Below are positions 48,946 to 58,933 of a DNA stretch of 64,000 nt, piece after piece. A program made the translations under genes and the position numbers. Position 1 is the stretch's first letter. The number at the start of each line of letters is the position of its first letter. The notes below the pieces were generated by a model that did not search any database, was not told the origin of the DNA, and saw only the letters and a list, made by a program, of their open reading frames with translations. Origin of the DNA: Roseibium sediminis. GTDB taxonomy: Bacteria; Pseudomonadota; Alphaproteobacteria; Rhizobiales; Stappiaceae. The stretch is taken from assembly GCF_008711325.1 (NCBI RefSeq), contig NZ_VXDB01000004.1:62001-126000 (forward strand), given 5' to 3'.

Positions 48946-51084
48946 ATGACCGAACTCGTTATTATTGTTTGCGGATTGCTGTCCATTGCCTACGGGATCT
49001 GGGCCATCCAATCCGTCATGGCGGCGGACGCCGGAAATGCGCGCATGCAGGAAATTGCAGGCGCCATTCAGGAAGGCGCCAAGGCATATCTGAACCGTCA
49101 ATACACAACCATCGCCGCCGTCGGGGCGGTTGTTTTCATTTTGGCCTGGTTTCTCCTGTCAGCAACGGCTGCTTTCGGCTTTCTGATCGGTGCGGTCCTG
49201 TCCGGCGCTGCCGGGTATATCGGCATGATGGTGTCGGTCCGTGCGAACGTCCGCACAGCGCAGGCCGCGAGCCAGAGCCTGGCCGCCGGCCTTGAAATCG
49301 CATTCAAGTCGGGCGCGGTGACCGGTCTTCTCGTTGCTGGCCTCGCGCTTCTGGGCGTTGCGGTCTACTACACGCTTCTGACCAAGGGCATGGGACATGC
49401 CCCAACTGATCGTGTCGTGATCGACGCACTTGTGGCGCTGGGTTTTGGAGCCTCCCTCATTTCCATCTTCGCCCGCCTTGGCGGCGGCATCTTCACCAAG
49501 GGCGCCGACGTTGGCGGTGACCTCGTCGGGAAAGTGGAAGCCGGTATTCCGGAAGATGACCCACGCAATCCGGCAACCATCGCCGACAACGTTGGCGACA
49601 ATGTCGGCGACTGTGCGGGCATGGCGGCCGATCTGTTTGAAACCTATGCCGTTACGGTCGTTGCGACCATGGTTCTGGCGTCGATTTTCTTCAGCGGTGC
49701 CGATGCCATTACGCTGATGCTGTTCCCGATGGTGATCGGAGCGAGTTGTGTGGTGACATCCATCATTGGCACCTTCTTCGTGAAGCTGGGAACCAACAAT
49801 TCGATCATGGGGGCTCTCTATCGAGGCTTCATTGTCACGTCCGTGCTTTCTGCAGTGGCGTTGTTCCTCATCACGTATTTCTGGCTCGGTTTCGACCGCA
49901 CCTTTGCTCCGGAAAACGGGTCCGCATCCTTCACCGGCCGCCATCTGTTCTATTGCGGCATCGTGGGGCTGATCGTAACCGGTCTGATCATCTGGGTGAC
50001 GGAATATTACACCGGAACCAACTATCGTCCGGTGCGCTCGATTGCTCAGGCCTCTGTTACCGGTCACGGCACCAACGTCATTCAGGGTCTTGCTGTTTCC
50101 CTAGAGGCAACGGCACTCCCGGCCTTGATCATCATCGCTGGTATCCTGATTACCCATTCGTTTGCCGGCCTCTTCGGCATAGCAATTGCGGTGACAACGA
50201 TGCTGGCCCTGGCGGGCATGGTTGTTGCGCTGGATGCGTTTGGTCCAGTAACAGATAATGCTGGTGGTATAGCTGAAATGGCGGATCTTCCGGCAGAAGT
50301 GCGCTCTACCACGGACGCTCTCGACGCGGTTGGCAACACCACGAAGGCCGTAACCAAGGGATACGCAATCGGTTCTGCCGGTCTCGGTGCACTCGTGCTA
50401 TTTGCAGCCTATACGGAGGATCTGCGCTTCTTCTCCGCATCTGCGGCGGAGGGGTCGATCTTCCACGGCATCAATGTCGATACGCTCTTCACCTTGTCCA
50501 ACCCCTATGTGGTGGCGGGGCTCCTGTTCGGCGGTCTGCTTCCCTATCTTTTCGGCGGCATTTCAATGACGGCCGTGGGTCGTGCAGCGGGTGCCGTGGT
50601 TGAGGAAGTCCGTCGCCAGTTCAAGGAGAAGCCGGGCATCATGCAGGGCACCGAGCGGCCGGACTATGGCCGTGCGGTCGACATGCTGACAAAAGCGGCC
50701 ATTCGGGAAATGATCATCCCGTCCTTGCTGCCGGTCCTGTCGCCGATCTTCGTCTTTGTCGTGGTGCGAGCCGTTGCAACTCCCGCAGACGCCTTCGCGG
50801 CGCTTGGCGCGATGTTGCTCGGCGTGATCGTGACTGGCCTGTTCGTCGCTATCTCGATGACCGCCGGCGGCGGAGCATGGGACAACGCCAAGAAGTCCTT
50901 CGAGGACGGGTTTACCGACAAGGATGGCGTGACACACCACAAGGGTAGCGAAGCGCACAAGGCGTCAGTTACCGGCGACACGGTCGGCGATCCTTACAAG
51001 GACACAGCCGGTCCGGCGGTGAACCCGATGATCAAGATCACCAACATCGTGGCGCTCCTGCTTCTGGCAATCCTTGCCCACTGA
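48946..51084 (+). CDS. hppA: K+-independent membrane-bound H+-translocating pyrophosphatase
   Basis: A 712-residue membrane pyrophosphatase with about 16 helices that pumps protons using pyrophosphate. The substrate site has [14 protein letters not shown], then [20 protein letters not shown]; the usual motif reads DVGAD, here DVGGD. The second acidic cluster is [19 protein letters not shown]. In [17 protein letters not shown] the lysine marks the K+-independent, H+-pumping subclass. GGAGGA precedes the ATG. It probably scavenges pyrophosphate from biosynthesis. Confidence 0.96.
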   Translation: MTELVIIVCGLLSIAYGIWAIQSVMAADAGNARMQEIAGAIQEGAKAYLNRQYTTIAAVGAVVFILAWFLLSATAAFGFLIGAVLSGAAGYIGMMVSVRANVRTAQAASQSLAAGLEIAFKSGAVTGLLVAGLALLGVAVYYTLLTKGMGHAPTDRVVIDALVALGFGASLISIFARLGGGIFTKGADVGGDLVGKVEAGIPEDDPRNPATIADNVGDNVGDCAGMAADLFETYAVTVVATMVLASIFFSGADAITLMLFPMVIGASCVVTSIIGTFFVKLGTNNSIMGALYRGFIVTSVLSAVALFLITYFWLGFDRTFAPENGSASFTGRHLFYCGIVGLIVTGLIIWVTEYYTGTNYRPVRSIAQASVTGHGTNVIQGLAVSLEATALPALIIIAGILITHSFAGLFGIAIAVTTMLALAGMVVALDAFGPVTDNAGGIAEMADLPAEVRSTTDALDAVGNTTKAVTKGYAIGSAGLGALVLFAAYTEDLRFFSASAAEGSIFHGINVDTLFTLSNPYVVAGLLFGGLLPYLFGGISMTAVGRAAGAVVEEVRRQFKEKPGIMQGTERPDYGRAVDMLTKAAIREMIIPSLLPVLSPIFVFVVVRAVATPADAFAALGAMLLGVIVTGLFVAISMTAGGGAWDNAKKSFEDGFTDKDGVTHHKGSEAHKASVTGDTVGDPYKDTAGPAVNPMIKITNIVALLLLAILAH

Positions 51085-51108
51085 TGAGATGATACGATCC
51101 TGAAACTG

Positions 51109-51138
51109 AAAAAGCCCGGCGATTTGCCGGGCTTTTTT
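51109..51138. terminator. Bidirectional terminator between hppA and bamE
   Basis: A 12-bp stem AAAAAGCCCGGC (51109-51120) with GCCGGGCTTTTT and a 5-base loop. A-rich on one side and T-rich on the other, it can serve hppA on the plus strand and bamE on the minus strand. Confidence 0.93.
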
Positions 51139-51163
51139 GATGCGTTCGAAAATGTGAGGCGTC

Positions 51164-51601
51164 TCAGAGGCCAACGCTTGGAGAGGCCGCGCCGCGCAGG
51201 ATCTGTGTCAGGAAGCCATAGTCCGAGCCACCCGTGCGGGTCTCGCGGGTGATGAAGTCCACCACTTTGCCGTCTTCCATGCCGTAGTTGCCGATATCGC
51301 GCACATAGCCGTCATCATCGAAGTAAACGGCCACTACGCGCTGCCCGACGATATCGGGGGCAAGGAATGCCGTCGTTTCCGTTGTCTGCGAGATATAGTA
51401 ATAGGCTTGACCGTTCAGGTTCGATGTGGTGGACGGTGAGCCGAGGACCAGTTCGACCTGTTCCTGACTTGAACCAACCTGAACCTGGGACAACATGTCA
51501 TTGGAGATGACATGGCCATGGGTATATGTCTGGGTGAAGCATCCGCCGAGCGGCAAAGCCAGCAACAGCGGAACTAGTACGGCTTGGGCCTTCAGTTTCA
51601 T
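51164..51601 (-). CDS. bamE: Outer-membrane assembly lipoprotein BamE (SmpA/OmlA)
   Basis: A 145-residue lipoprotein of the BAM complex that stabilises outer-membrane protein insertion. The signal peptide ends in the lipobox LPLGGC. The SmpA/OmlA fold shows VQVGSSQEQVELVLGSPS and a YYYISQTTE strand followed by RVVAVYFDDDGYVRDIGNYG. The ATG at 51601 (AGGAAT upstream) begins MKLKAQAVLVPLLLALPLGG; the longer frame adds an unlikely N-terminus. It diverges from the cytochrome chaperone gene. Confidence 0.93.
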   Translation of the reverse strand: MKLKAQAVLVPLLLALPLGGCFTQTYTHGHVISNDMLSQVQVGSSQEQVELVLGSPSTTSNLNGQAYYYISQTTETTAFLAPDIVGQRVVAVYFDDDGYVRDIGNYGMEDGKVVDFITRETRTGGSDYGFLTQILRGAASPSVGL

Positions 51602-51718
51602 GCAGTCATTCCTGTTACGCCAACGCAGGATATTGGCATGTTTCCATTTTTCGGTTCTTGGCAAAGTCCCTAGCGTGGGTTAGGGCCCTTTGGCAACATT
51701 CTTATCTTGGAGACCACC

Positions 51719-52243
51719 ATGCTCTTTGGCCTCTTCGGACGGCGAAATCAGGATGCCGAGCTAGCCATCTACAGTCAAATCGTGGCCCAAGCGCGGCAAC
51801 CGTCCTTCTATACGACGTACTGCGTGCCGGACACAATCGATGGCCGGTTCGATATGGTACTGGTTCATGCGGTTCTTTATTTTCGCCGGCTGCGGGGCGA
51901 GGGGAAGAAGGTAGCCGCGTTTTCGCAGGCTGTCTTTGACATCTTCATGCAAGACATGGACGGTTCGCTGCGGGAAATGGGCGTCAGCGATACCCGTGTT
52001 CCCAAGAAAGTCCGGCGCATGGGGGAAGCCTTCTATGGCCGGGCCGAAGCCTATTCCTCAGCTCTCAATGACGGCGATGTTGCAGCGCTCGCAGCAGCGA
52101 TTGGGCGAAACGTGTTTCCCGATGCGGAGGAACCTGTGGCACAGGAGGCTCTGGCCCACTACATGATCAGGGCCGCGGAGCAACTGGCGGCGCAGCAGAC
52201 AGATGTCCTGATTGACGGACAAATTGACTGGCCTGCGCCCTGA
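51719..52243 (+). CDS. Ubiquinol-cytochrome c chaperone (CBP3-like)
   Basis: A 174-residue protein of the ubiquinol-cytochrome c chaperone family, bacterial relatives of mitochondrial Cbp3, which help assemble the cytochrome bc1 complex. The core YTTYCVPDTIDGRFDMVLVH, then FDIFMQDMDGSLREMGVSDT and RVPKKVRRMGEAFYGRAEAY, is the usual signature. GGAG lies 6 bases before the ATG at 51719; a TTG at 51707 is less likely. The DUF177 gene follows, a common arrangement in alphaproteobacteria. Confidence 0.91.
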   Translation: MLFGLFGRRNQDAELAIYSQIVAQARQPSFYTTYCVPDTIDGRFDMVLVHAVLYFRRLRGEGKKVAAFSQAVFDIFMQDMDGSLREMGVSDTRVPKKVRRMGEAFYGRAEAYSSALNDGDVAALAAAIGRNVFPDAEEPVAQEALAHYMIRAAEQLAAQQTDVLIDGQIDWPAP

Positions 52244-52291
52244 GTTTGCGCTAAACGCTGCCGCCACCGAATTAGACGAAAGCCGAGTCCC

Positions 52292-52855
52292 ATGTCCAAC
52301 AGCCAGTTTCCATTCTCCCAAATCGTTCTCGGGGACCGTCTGGGAGATTCGGAAAAGCAGGTTCTTGTCCAGCCGAATGCCGAGGAGCTGAAGGCGATTG
52401 CCAAGGCCTATGACATCACAGACATTTCCAGCCTGATGGCGGATCTTACCCTCAAGCCATGGCGCAAGACCGGCGTGCGGGTTGTCGGAAAGCTCAAGGC
52501 CAAGCTTCAGCAAACCTGCATCGTCACCCTTGAGGACTTTGAGCAAGAGTTTCAGGACGAAATCGACCGGACGCTTGAGGCGGTGTCTTCGCGCCCGCGC
52601 AAGGCCAAGGATCTGAACGCAGACGGCGAGATCGAAATCGAACTGGAATCCCTTGATCCGCCCGATGTGATGATTGACGGCAAGATTGATCTCGGGGCCC
52701 TCGTTTGCGAGCAGCTCGCTCTCAATCTCGATCCGTTTCCCCGCAAGCCCGGTGCAGAGTTCGAACCAGTTGTGGAAGACGACAGTGAGGGGGACGAAAG
52801 TGAGCCGTCTCCGTTCGCAGCTCTTGCAAAGCTGAAGTCAAACCCCGAACATTAA
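52292..52855 (+). CDS. DUF177 (YceD-like) protein
   Basis: A 187-residue soluble acidic protein of the DUF177/YceD family. VVGKLKAKLQQTCIVTLEDF and the C-terminal DLGALVCEQLALNLDPFPRK are typical; the latter includes the conserved cysteine and PFPR. Family members are linked to 23S rRNA accumulation and usually precede rpmF and plsX. Here rpmF is missing and plsX follows after 171 bases. Confidence 0.91.
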   Translation: MSNSQFPFSQIVLGDRLGDSEKQVLVQPNAEELKAIAKAYDITDISSLMADLTLKPWRKTGVRVVGKLKAKLQQTCIVTLEDFEQEFQDEIDRTLEAVSSRPRKAKDLNADGEIEIELESLDPPDVMIDGKIDLGALVCEQLALNLDPFPRKPGAEFEPVVEDDSEGDESEPSPFAALAKLKSNPEH

Positions 52856-53026
52856 GTGACGCGCAGGGAAACATCCCCGCCATAGGCGAAAAATGTTGTC
52901 TCCCGGTTGGAAACAGGTATGTTCGCGCCGGTCCGGTACTATGAATGATACAGGTCTTTTCACAGGCAGCGTTGCTGGCAAATGAGCCGGATGTGCTTTT
53001 GGATGGCCGCAAGATTGACGGTTTGA

Positions 53027-54091
53027 ATGGCTAAGACCATTACGATTTCACTTGATGTTATGGGCGGCGACCACGGCGCTGAAGTGGTGCTGCCAGGCGC
53101 GGAAATCGCTCTCGTCCGCCATCCTGACATTCGCTACATTCTTTTTGGCAACGAAAAGGTCGTTCTGCCGCTTTTGGACAAGTATCCGAAGCTGAAGCAG
53201 GCATCGACGTTCCAGCATTGCGAAGTCGCAATTGCCATGGATTCAAAGCCAAGCCAGGCCCTTCGTCAGGGGCGCTGGAAATCCAGCATGTGGCGCTCCA
53301 TCGAAGCGGTAAAGACCGGCGAAGCCTCTGTGGCTGTCTCTGCAGGCAACACTGGTGCCTTGATGGCGATGTCGAAATTCTGCCTGCGCACGATGGCGAA
53401 TATCGAGCGCCCCGCGATTGCTGCCATCTGGCCAACCGCGCGCGGGGAATCGATCGTTCTTGATGTTGGCGCAACCATCGGTGCCGATGCACAGCAGCTG
53501 ATTGATTTCGCCATTCTGGGCGGCGCGATGGCGCGGGCTCTCTTTGGCATCAAGAAGCCGACTGTCGGCCTTCTCAATATCGGTGTTGAGGAAGTGAAGG
53601 GGCTCGAAGAGGTTCGCACGGCAGGTCGCCTGTTGCGGGAAACCCAGCTCCGGTCCCTGAAATACGAGGGCTTCGTCGAAGGCGATGACATTGGCCGAGG
53701 TGCGGTCGATGTTGTCGTGACAGAAGGGTTCGCCGGGAACATCGCGCTCAAGACCGCCGAGGGCACCGCCAAACAGATCGGCGGATATCTGCGCGCTGCG
53801 ATGAACCGCACGCTGATGTCGAAGATCGGCTATCTCTTTGCCAAGAGCGCCTTCGATCGGCTTCGGGAAAAGATGGACCCGCGCAAGGTCAATGGCGGTG
53901 TCTTCCTCGGTCTCAATGGAATTGTAATCAAAAGCCACGGCGGCACGGACGCCGAGGGCTACGCCTCTGCAATCGATCTTGCCTATGACATGGTCCGCAA
54001 CGAGCTGACCCAGAAGATCGCGCAGGACCTGGTGCATTACCACCGGAGTTCCTTTGCAGACGAAGCAGAAAAATCGGAAGGTGATTTGTGA
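53027..54091 (+). CDS. plsX: Phosphate acyltransferase PlsX
   Basis: A 354-residue enzyme making acyl-phosphate from acyl-ACP for phospholipid synthesis with PlsY. N-terminal [20 protein letters not shown], the [16 protein letters not shown] box and [17 protein letters not shown] are intact. The start has a weak ribosome site. The C-terminus overlaps fabH by 4 bases. Confidence 0.96.
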   Translation: MAKTITISLDVMGGDHGAEVVLPGAEIALVRHPDIRYILFGNEKVVLPLLDKYPKLKQASTFQHCEVAIAMDSKPSQALRQGRWKSSMWRSIEAVKTGEASVAVSAGNTGALMAMSKFCLRTMANIERPAIAAIWPTARGESIVLDVGATIGADAQQLIDFAILGGAMARALFGIKKPTVGLLNIGVEEVKGLEEVRTAGRLLRETQLRSLKYEGFVEGDDIGRGAVDVVVTEGFAGNIALKTAEGTAKQIGGYLRAAMNRTLMSKIGYLFAKSAFDRLREKMDPRKVNGGVFLGLNGIVIKSHGGTDAEGYASAIDLAYDMVRNELTQKIAQDLVHYHRSSFADEAEKSEGDL

Positions 54092-55065
54092 GTGTAATTC
54101 GGTCAACCGTTCTGGGCTGTGGCAGTTATTTGCCGGAGCGGGTGCTCACCAATGCCGAGCTGGCGACCATGGTCGACACGTCGGACGAATGGATTGTTCA
54201 ACGGACCGGCATTTGCCAGCGCCATATCGCGGCTGAGGGTGAGGTAACGTCAGATCTCGCTGTTGCTGCTGCAAAGGCTGCTCTGGAAAACGCCGGGATC
54301 GACGCGCAGGACATCGACACGATCATTCTGGCAACTGCAACACCGGACAACACGTTTCCGTCTGCCGCTGTGACTGTTCAGGAAAAGCTGGGCATCACCC
54401 ACGGTGCTGCATTTGACGTTCACGCGGTTTGCTCGGGTTTTGTCTATGCCATGACAACCGCTGACGCCTATCTCAAGACAGGCCTGTCGAAGCGGTGCCT
54501 TGTTATTGGGGCGGAAACCTTCTCCCGCATCCTTGATTGGGAAGACCGCACGACCTGCGTTCTCTTTGGAGATGGTGCAGGCGCGGTGGTGCTGGAAGCG
54601 CAGGAAGGCGAGGGCACACTTGCCGATCGCGGTATCCTGACCGCCCATCTGCGGTCCGACGGTCGCCACAAGGACAAGCTCTATGTCGACGGCGGCCCGT
54701 CGTCCACGAAGACCGTTGGTTTTCTGCGCATGGAAGGCAAGGAAGTCTTCAAGCATGCAGTCGGCATGATCACCGATGTGATCGTGGATGCCTATGCAGC
54801 CACCGGCATCACGTCCGATGATCTGGATTGGTTTGTTCCCCATCAGGCGAACAAGCGTATCATTGATGCCAGCGCAAAGAAGCTGGGCATTGCACCAGAG
54901 AAAGTCGTAACGACCGTTCAGCTGCACGGAAATACGTCTGCAGGATCGATTCCCCTTGCCCTCGATACCGCCGTTCGTGATGGTCGTATCAAAAAGGGTG
55001 ACCTCGTAATGCTCGAGGCCATGGGTGGTGGATTCACCTGGGGATCGGTATTGTTACGCTGGTAA
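54088..55065 (+). CDS. fabH: Beta-ketoacyl-ACP synthase III
   Basis: A 325-residue condensing enzyme starting fatty-acid synthesis from acetyl-CoA and malonyl-ACP. The catalytic triad is Cys115 ([12 protein letters not shown]), His in [11 protein letters not shown] and Asn in [17 protein letters not shown] start overlapping the plsX stop (GTGA), so translation is coupled. Confidence 0.97.
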   Translation: MSVIRSTVLGCGSYLPERVLTNAELATMVDTSDEWIVQRTGICQRHIAAEGEVTSDLAVAAAKAALENAGIDAQDIDTIILATATPDNTFPSAAVTVQEKLGITHGAAFDVHAVCSGFVYAMTTADAYLKTGLSKRCLVIGAETFSRILDWEDRTTCVLFGDGAGAVVLEAQEGEGTLADRGILTAHLRSDGRHKDKLYVDGGPSSTKTVGFLRMEGKEVFKHAVGMITDVIVDAYAATGITSDDLDWFVPHQANKRIIDASAKKLGIAPEKVVTTVQLHGNTSAGSIPLALDTAVRDGRIKKGDLVMLEAMGGGFTWGSVLLRW

Positions 55066-55129
55066 CAACTACAGACTAAAGTTGGGGTCATATTTTTCCT
55101 GCGAAGGCCCTTAAAACCCGTACTTCCTG

Positions 55130-55158
55130 TTGACCGACCCGCAGGGAGACAATACCGT
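55130..55158 (+). promoter_or_regulatory. Candidate ihfA promoter
   Basis: TTGACC (55130-55135) and TACCGT (55153-55158) are 17 bases apart, 65 bases before the ihfA ATG. Confidence 0.5.
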
Positions 55159-55223
55159 AGCGCTGAACTAGCACTTCTCTAACAAAATCAGACATATCAG
55201 AGATAAAGAGCCGGGGAGAGGTT

Positions 55224-55532
55224 ATGGGAGGAAGGACTATCACTCGCGCCGATCTTTGCGAGGCTGTGTATCAGAAGGTGGGTTTGTCCCGCACTGAATC
55301 CTCAGAACTCGTCGAGCGCGTCCTTGCCGAAATTTCCGATTGTCTTGTAACCGGTGAATCGGTCAAGCTATCGTCGTTCGGCTCGTTTGTGGTTCGCTCC
55401 AAGGGAGAGCGTATTGGCCGCAACCCGAAAACCGGGGAAGAGGTGCCAATATCGCCGCGAAGAGTGATGGTATTCAAGCCGAGCAACGTGCTGAAACAGC
55501 GCATCAACGATTCCCTCACCGGGAAGAGCTGA
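55224..55532 (+). CDS. ihfA: Integration host factor alpha subunit
   Basis: A 102-residue nucleoid protein that bends DNA as a heterodimer with Ihf[21 protein letters not shown] and the beta-arm [20 protein letters not shown] (with the conserved proline-containing tip) are typical of IhfA. It lies between fabH and a MerR regulator, a common alphaproteobacterial order. Confidence 0.95.
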   Translation: MGGRTITRADLCEAVYQKVGLSRTESSELVERVLAEISDCLVTGESVKLSSFGSFVVRSKGERIGRNPKTGEEVPISPRRVMVFKPSNVLKQRINDSLTGKS

Positions 55533-55662
55533 AGCGTCTTCGGGCGGGCAAAAACGCCCGACAGGCCGTAAAGCGCACTTCCCAAGACAATCGGTCAGGT
55601 CGATTGGACAATGTCCATCTCGGCCTTTCCGGAACCCAAGACCTGAAGAGGGGTAGGAACCT

Positions 55663-56271
55663 TTGAGTACCCCGGATAAAAGCCCGGATGCATTTCGGAC
55701 GATCAGCGAGGTCGCTGACGATCTGGATCTGCCGCAGCACGTTCTGCGTTTCTGGGAAACACGGTTTTCCCACATCAAGCCACTGAAACGGGGTGGCGGA
55801 CGGCGGTATTATCGCCCGGATGATGTGGAACTTCTCAAGGGTATCCGACATTTACTGTATGGCGAGGGCTACACCATCAAGGGTGTGCAGCGTATCCTGA
55901 AAGAACAGGGCGTCCGCTTTGTCATGCAGGTATGGCGGGAAGACGGCCTGCCTGTGCCAGTTCTGGCGCGCCAGAATGAGGTGGACGAGCAGGAAGCCGA
56001 AGAGGCAGCTGCCGAAGCCTTTGCGCGGGATGCGGCACCATCTGAACCTCTTCCGCGCGGTGTTTTGCCGGATACGATGGAAAAGCCGGAATCTGCCAGC
56101 AAGTTGTCCGGTCTGAAATTCATGGACCGGTTGCGCGGCGAGCCTGCTGCCGACGAAGTCGAGACCGAAATCTCTGGCTCTCAAACGATGTCGAAGGAAG
56201 ACGTTCGTCGGCTCCAGTCGACGTTGTTCGAGCTTCTGGAATGCAAGCGCATCCTTGATCAGGCCCGCTAG
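55663..56271 (+). CDS. MerR-family transcriptional regulator
   Basis: A 202-residue DNA-binding protein with an N-terminal MerR helix-turn-helix: [20 protein letters not shown], then [20 protein letters not shown]. The C-terminal half is acidic, low in structure, and lacks metal-binding cysteines. Genes beside ihfA in alphaproteobacteria often encode this type; its target is unknown. A TTG start with AGGAACC upstream; no ATG is suitable. Confidence 0.88.
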   Translation: MSTPDKSPDAFRTISEVADDLDLPQHVLRFWETRFSHIKPLKRGGGRRYYRPDDVELLKGIRHLLYGEGYTIKGVQRILKEQGVRFVMQVWREDGLPVPVLARQNEVDEQEAEEAAAEAFARDAAPSEPLPRGVLPDTMEKPESASKLSGLKFMDRLRGEPAADEVETEISGSQTMSKEDVRRLQSTLFELLECKRILDQAR

Positions 56272-56321
56272 AGCGTTTCACGGAAGGCGAGACGTGCTGC
56301 TCGGCACTGCGGCCCCGTCAT

Positions 56322-57611
56322 TCAGCCGAACAGCTTTTTAAGGCGTCCAACGAGGCCTTTTTTCTGCACCGGACGTGTCTGTTCTGTGATGGGCCTTTGC
56401 ATCCGCCTGGCAATCTCGCGCACCTCATGAACTGATGCCCTTGGTGGCGGTGCGGGTTTGATGGCCGGCACATACTCTTTCAAGGCGCTGGCTGGCAGGT
56501 CCTCCTTGGCTTCGTCACTTTGTTCCGAAGGTACGGAGCCTGTGACTTTCATCACCGGCTCGCGTTCAAGCGATACCTGCGTCCAGGTTGCGTTCGCTGT
56601 CACAGCTTTCGTTGCTCGCCGAGCAGTTTTCAGATTTTGCAGAATGGCTGCATCTACCGGATCATTCAGATCCAGCCCGCCAAGCTCCTCCATATAGAGA
56701 TCCTGATCGATCTCGGTGTCTTCATCTGTATCGCTATCCGTTACACCGAGGATCTGGCTCCGGACCGGCGAGAGAACAACGGAGAAGGGCTCACTGTCGC
56801 TGCGTTGCTGGTGCGAAACCAGAAATACCTCGTCCGGCGAGGGGCCAAAGGTGGCGCCATCTTCGAGCAAGGTTCCCTGCCGTTCGCATTGACGGATGAA
56901 ACCGTTCGTCACCGTTGCAATATAATCCTGCGGGTAGGGCCCTGCTTCAAATGAGACTTCATGACCAATGAGGTTCTGTGCACCGAGCGCGAACATGCCG
57001 ATCTGGGCCGGGCCATTCCGCACGAGCCCAAGCGAATAGTAACTCGGATGAAGCGCAAGAAAGGTCAGCGAATCCGCGCTGGCAAAGGTCCTGAACGTAT
57101 CGGGACTGAGCAGATAGCCGTTTGAGGACCAGTAGACCGCACACGTATCCAGCTGCATGACGAGAGGAAGCGCAACAGCTCGCAACAGGCCCATGGCAGC
57201 AAGAACCTGCTGGCTGGTCTGCAGCGCCGAAACCTCGCGTTGGTCATCTCCAACCGCCGAAGCTTGATGAGTGCTGCTCAAGGGACGGTAGACCGAAACG
57301 ATACAGACCGCCTGATGGGCGGTGACCCTCGAAGCGGCGTCTGGAAAGGTATCTTGCGTGATCTGCGACAGGGCTGCAGCCAGATATCGTGTCGGCTTCG
57401 CAGGCTCCGCCTTCTGGGTGATCTCCACCCGATATGCCCCGCAGTCGAACCAAAAGAGGTCGTCCGACCCGGACGCGACAGGCACCGGGTTGCTAAGACC
57501 TGCGGTAAAAGCCGCGTTGTCGATGAGTTCCAGAAGCTGTTCCGCTTCAAGAGGTTGCTGCGAGTTGCACAGGATTTCGCAGCAAGCTTTTTCTAACGGG
57601 ATAACCTTCAT
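56322..57611 (-). CDS. Unrecognised 429-residue protein
   Basis: I do not recognise this protein. It has no signal peptide. Residues about 1-250 look like a folded mixed alpha/beta domain (LFWFDCGAYRVEITQKAEPA, then AHQAVCIVSVYRPL, VLAAMGLLRAVALPLVMQLD and FLALHPSYYSLGLVRNGPAQ). The middle contains LEDGATFGPSPDEVFLVSHQ, followed by an acidic stretch (DSDTDEDTEIDQDLYMEELG). The C-terminal 90 residues are low-complexity and end in the basic amphipathic helix KKGLVGRLKKLFG, a possible membrane- or partner-binding tail. The overall layout loosely recalls DUF4261 proteins, but I am unsure. The start may be the ATG at 57611 or GTG at 57617; neither has a strong ribosome site. It appears monocistronic. 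Confidence 0.8.
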   Translation of the reverse strand: MKVIPLEKACCEILCNSQQPLEAEQLLELIDNAAFTAGLSNPVPVASGSDDLFWFDCGAYRVEITQKAEPAKPTRYLAAALSQITQDTFPDAASRVTAHQAVCIVSVYRPLSSTHQASAVGDDQREVSALQTSQQVLAAMGLLRAVALPLVMQLDTCAVYWSSNGYLLSPDTFRTFASADSLTFLALHPSYYSLGLVRNGPAQIGMFALGAQNLIGHEVSFEAGPYPQDYIATVTNGFIRQCERQGTLLEDGATFGPSPDEVFLVSHQQRSDSEPFSVVLSPVRSQILGVTDSDTDEDTEIDQDLYMEELGGLDLNDPVDAAILQNLKTARRATKAVTANATWTQVSLEREPVMKVTGSVPSEQSDEAKEDLPASALKEYVPAIKPAPPPRASVHEVREIARRMQRPITEQTRPVQKKGLVGRLKKLFG

Positions 57612-57684
57612 CTTCACGTACCGTAAGTTATGGTTGTGTGAAGTGTAGTTGCAATCCCTTGTTTAGACCTTAAAGTCGCTCCGT

Positions 57685-58893
57685 TTACGGCAATCCCACG
57701 CAGGAAGCATAAAAGCTTGTGGTTGCCGGCCAGTCGGAAAAGACTCCGACAACACCCACATCCTGCGCAAGGACATCAAGGATTTCATAGACCATTCCGT
57801 CATCGGAGACGGCATCGCTGATGGTCTGGAAATACCAGCCGCCGCCACCGTTCAACGGGCCGGAACGCTCCAGCGTCCAAGTCATGATCTGCAGTCCCGC
57901 TTCCCTCGCAGCCTTTGCATAGGCGGAGGGAACGATCTTTCCATCTTCCAGCGCCAGCAGGACCCAGATTGGTGGAGCGATGTAATTGACGCCCATGCCC
58001 TTCAGTTCACCCATGGTGGGAGACAGGCTGTCCGGGCGGGATGGATCAAAGGGACCCGCAGCAAAGCGCCCGTCGAGAAAGACGGCCTGCTTGCCAAATT
58101 CAGATTCATTTTCAATCCAGTAGACGACATCCTTCAAGTCAAATGACTGCAGAAACACATCCTTTGCCGGAATGTCGGCTGCCTTGTACTCGTCGACAAG
58201 CTTCTGTGCATAATCGGCCTGTGTCATGCCATCAAACGGCATGGAAACCTTCGGCGCTTTCAGTTCGGGAATGAATTTGCCGCCCATTGACCTGATCAGA
58301 TCGATGGACTGGCGGTGGGTAAGCAGTGTGCCATTGGTAGCGTAAAGGTCCGTTCGCCATGCGGCGGTGCCGTCTTGGTAGGCCTGCGGTGTGGTGGCCT
58401 GAGCATCTGCGGCATCCATTTTGCCGGAGAGCGTCATGAATTGAGCTAGCGTCACATCAGATGCCCTGCAATCAGCCGACGCTTTTTGTCCATTTGCGGC
58501 AGGCTGGAAAGGGTCGGTGCATTTATCAGCCAGATCGCTGGTCAGGATGTTTGTGGTGGTGTGGAGGTCATCCTGAGCGTGACGGCAGACAAGTTCCTTG
58601 TCGGCGGTGAAGGTCACGTCGCATTCGATCAGGCCTGCGCCCATGACGCCGGCCGCCCGATAGCTCTCTGCGGTGTGTTCGGGAAACTGAAGCGCGGCCC
58701 CGCGGTGCCCGATGGAGAAGTCCGTCCGCTTGACCGGTTGCCCAAGACAAGCCTCCAACCGGGTCTTCAAGGGGCCGTCCTTCATCTTCGAAACAAGATA
58801 GGCCGGGCGGGGACCAACCTGTGCGGTTTCGGCCATTGCGGAGGAAGTGAAAGATGTGAGGGCAATTACGATGGAAAGGGCGCGCAGGCTCAA
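57685..58893 (-). CDS. Secreted glycerophosphodiester phosphodiesterase
   Basis: A 402-residue exported enzyme (signal peptide about 1-21, ending SSAMAE). The catalytic core follows the GDPD pattern: IGHRGA (His63-Arg64), FPEHTAESYRAA, IECDV (Glu90, Asp92) and HAQDDLHTTTN (His105). The family hydrolyses deacylated phospholipids to glycerol 3-phosphate plus an alcohol, feeding phosphate and glycerol uptake. The large insert between about 115 and 210 is typical of the longer periplasmic type. A TTG start with GGAG 8 bases upstream. It lies 40 bases downstream of the P450 stop. Confidence 0.93.
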   Translation of the reverse strand: MSLRALSIVIALTSFTSSAMAETAQVGPRPAYLVSKMKDGPLKTRLEACLGQPVKRTDFSIGHRGAALQFPEHTAESYRAAGVMGAGLIECDVTFTADKELVCRHAQDDLHTTTNILTSDLADKCTDPFQPAANGQKASADCRASDVTLAQFMTLSGKMDAADAQATTPQAYQDGTAAWRTDLYATNGTLLTHRQSIDLIRSMGGKFIPELKAPKVSMPFDGMTQADYAQKLVDEYKAADIPAKDVFLQSFDLKDVVYWIENESEFGKQAVFLDGRFAAGPFDPSRPDSLSPTMGELKGMGVNYIAPPIWVLLALEDGKIVPSAYAKAAREAGLQIMTWTLERSGPLNGGGGWYFQTISDAVSDDGMVYEILDVLAQDVGVVGVFSDWPATTSFYASCVGLP

Positions 58894-58933
58894 AAGGAAA
58901 TCTCCAAAACATGAGGGCTAAAAACTTGGTCGG

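Noticed and set aside
55541..55560. Hairpin CGGGCG/CGCCCG after ihfA as terminator
   Set aside because: Six-base stem without a U-tract; not convincing.
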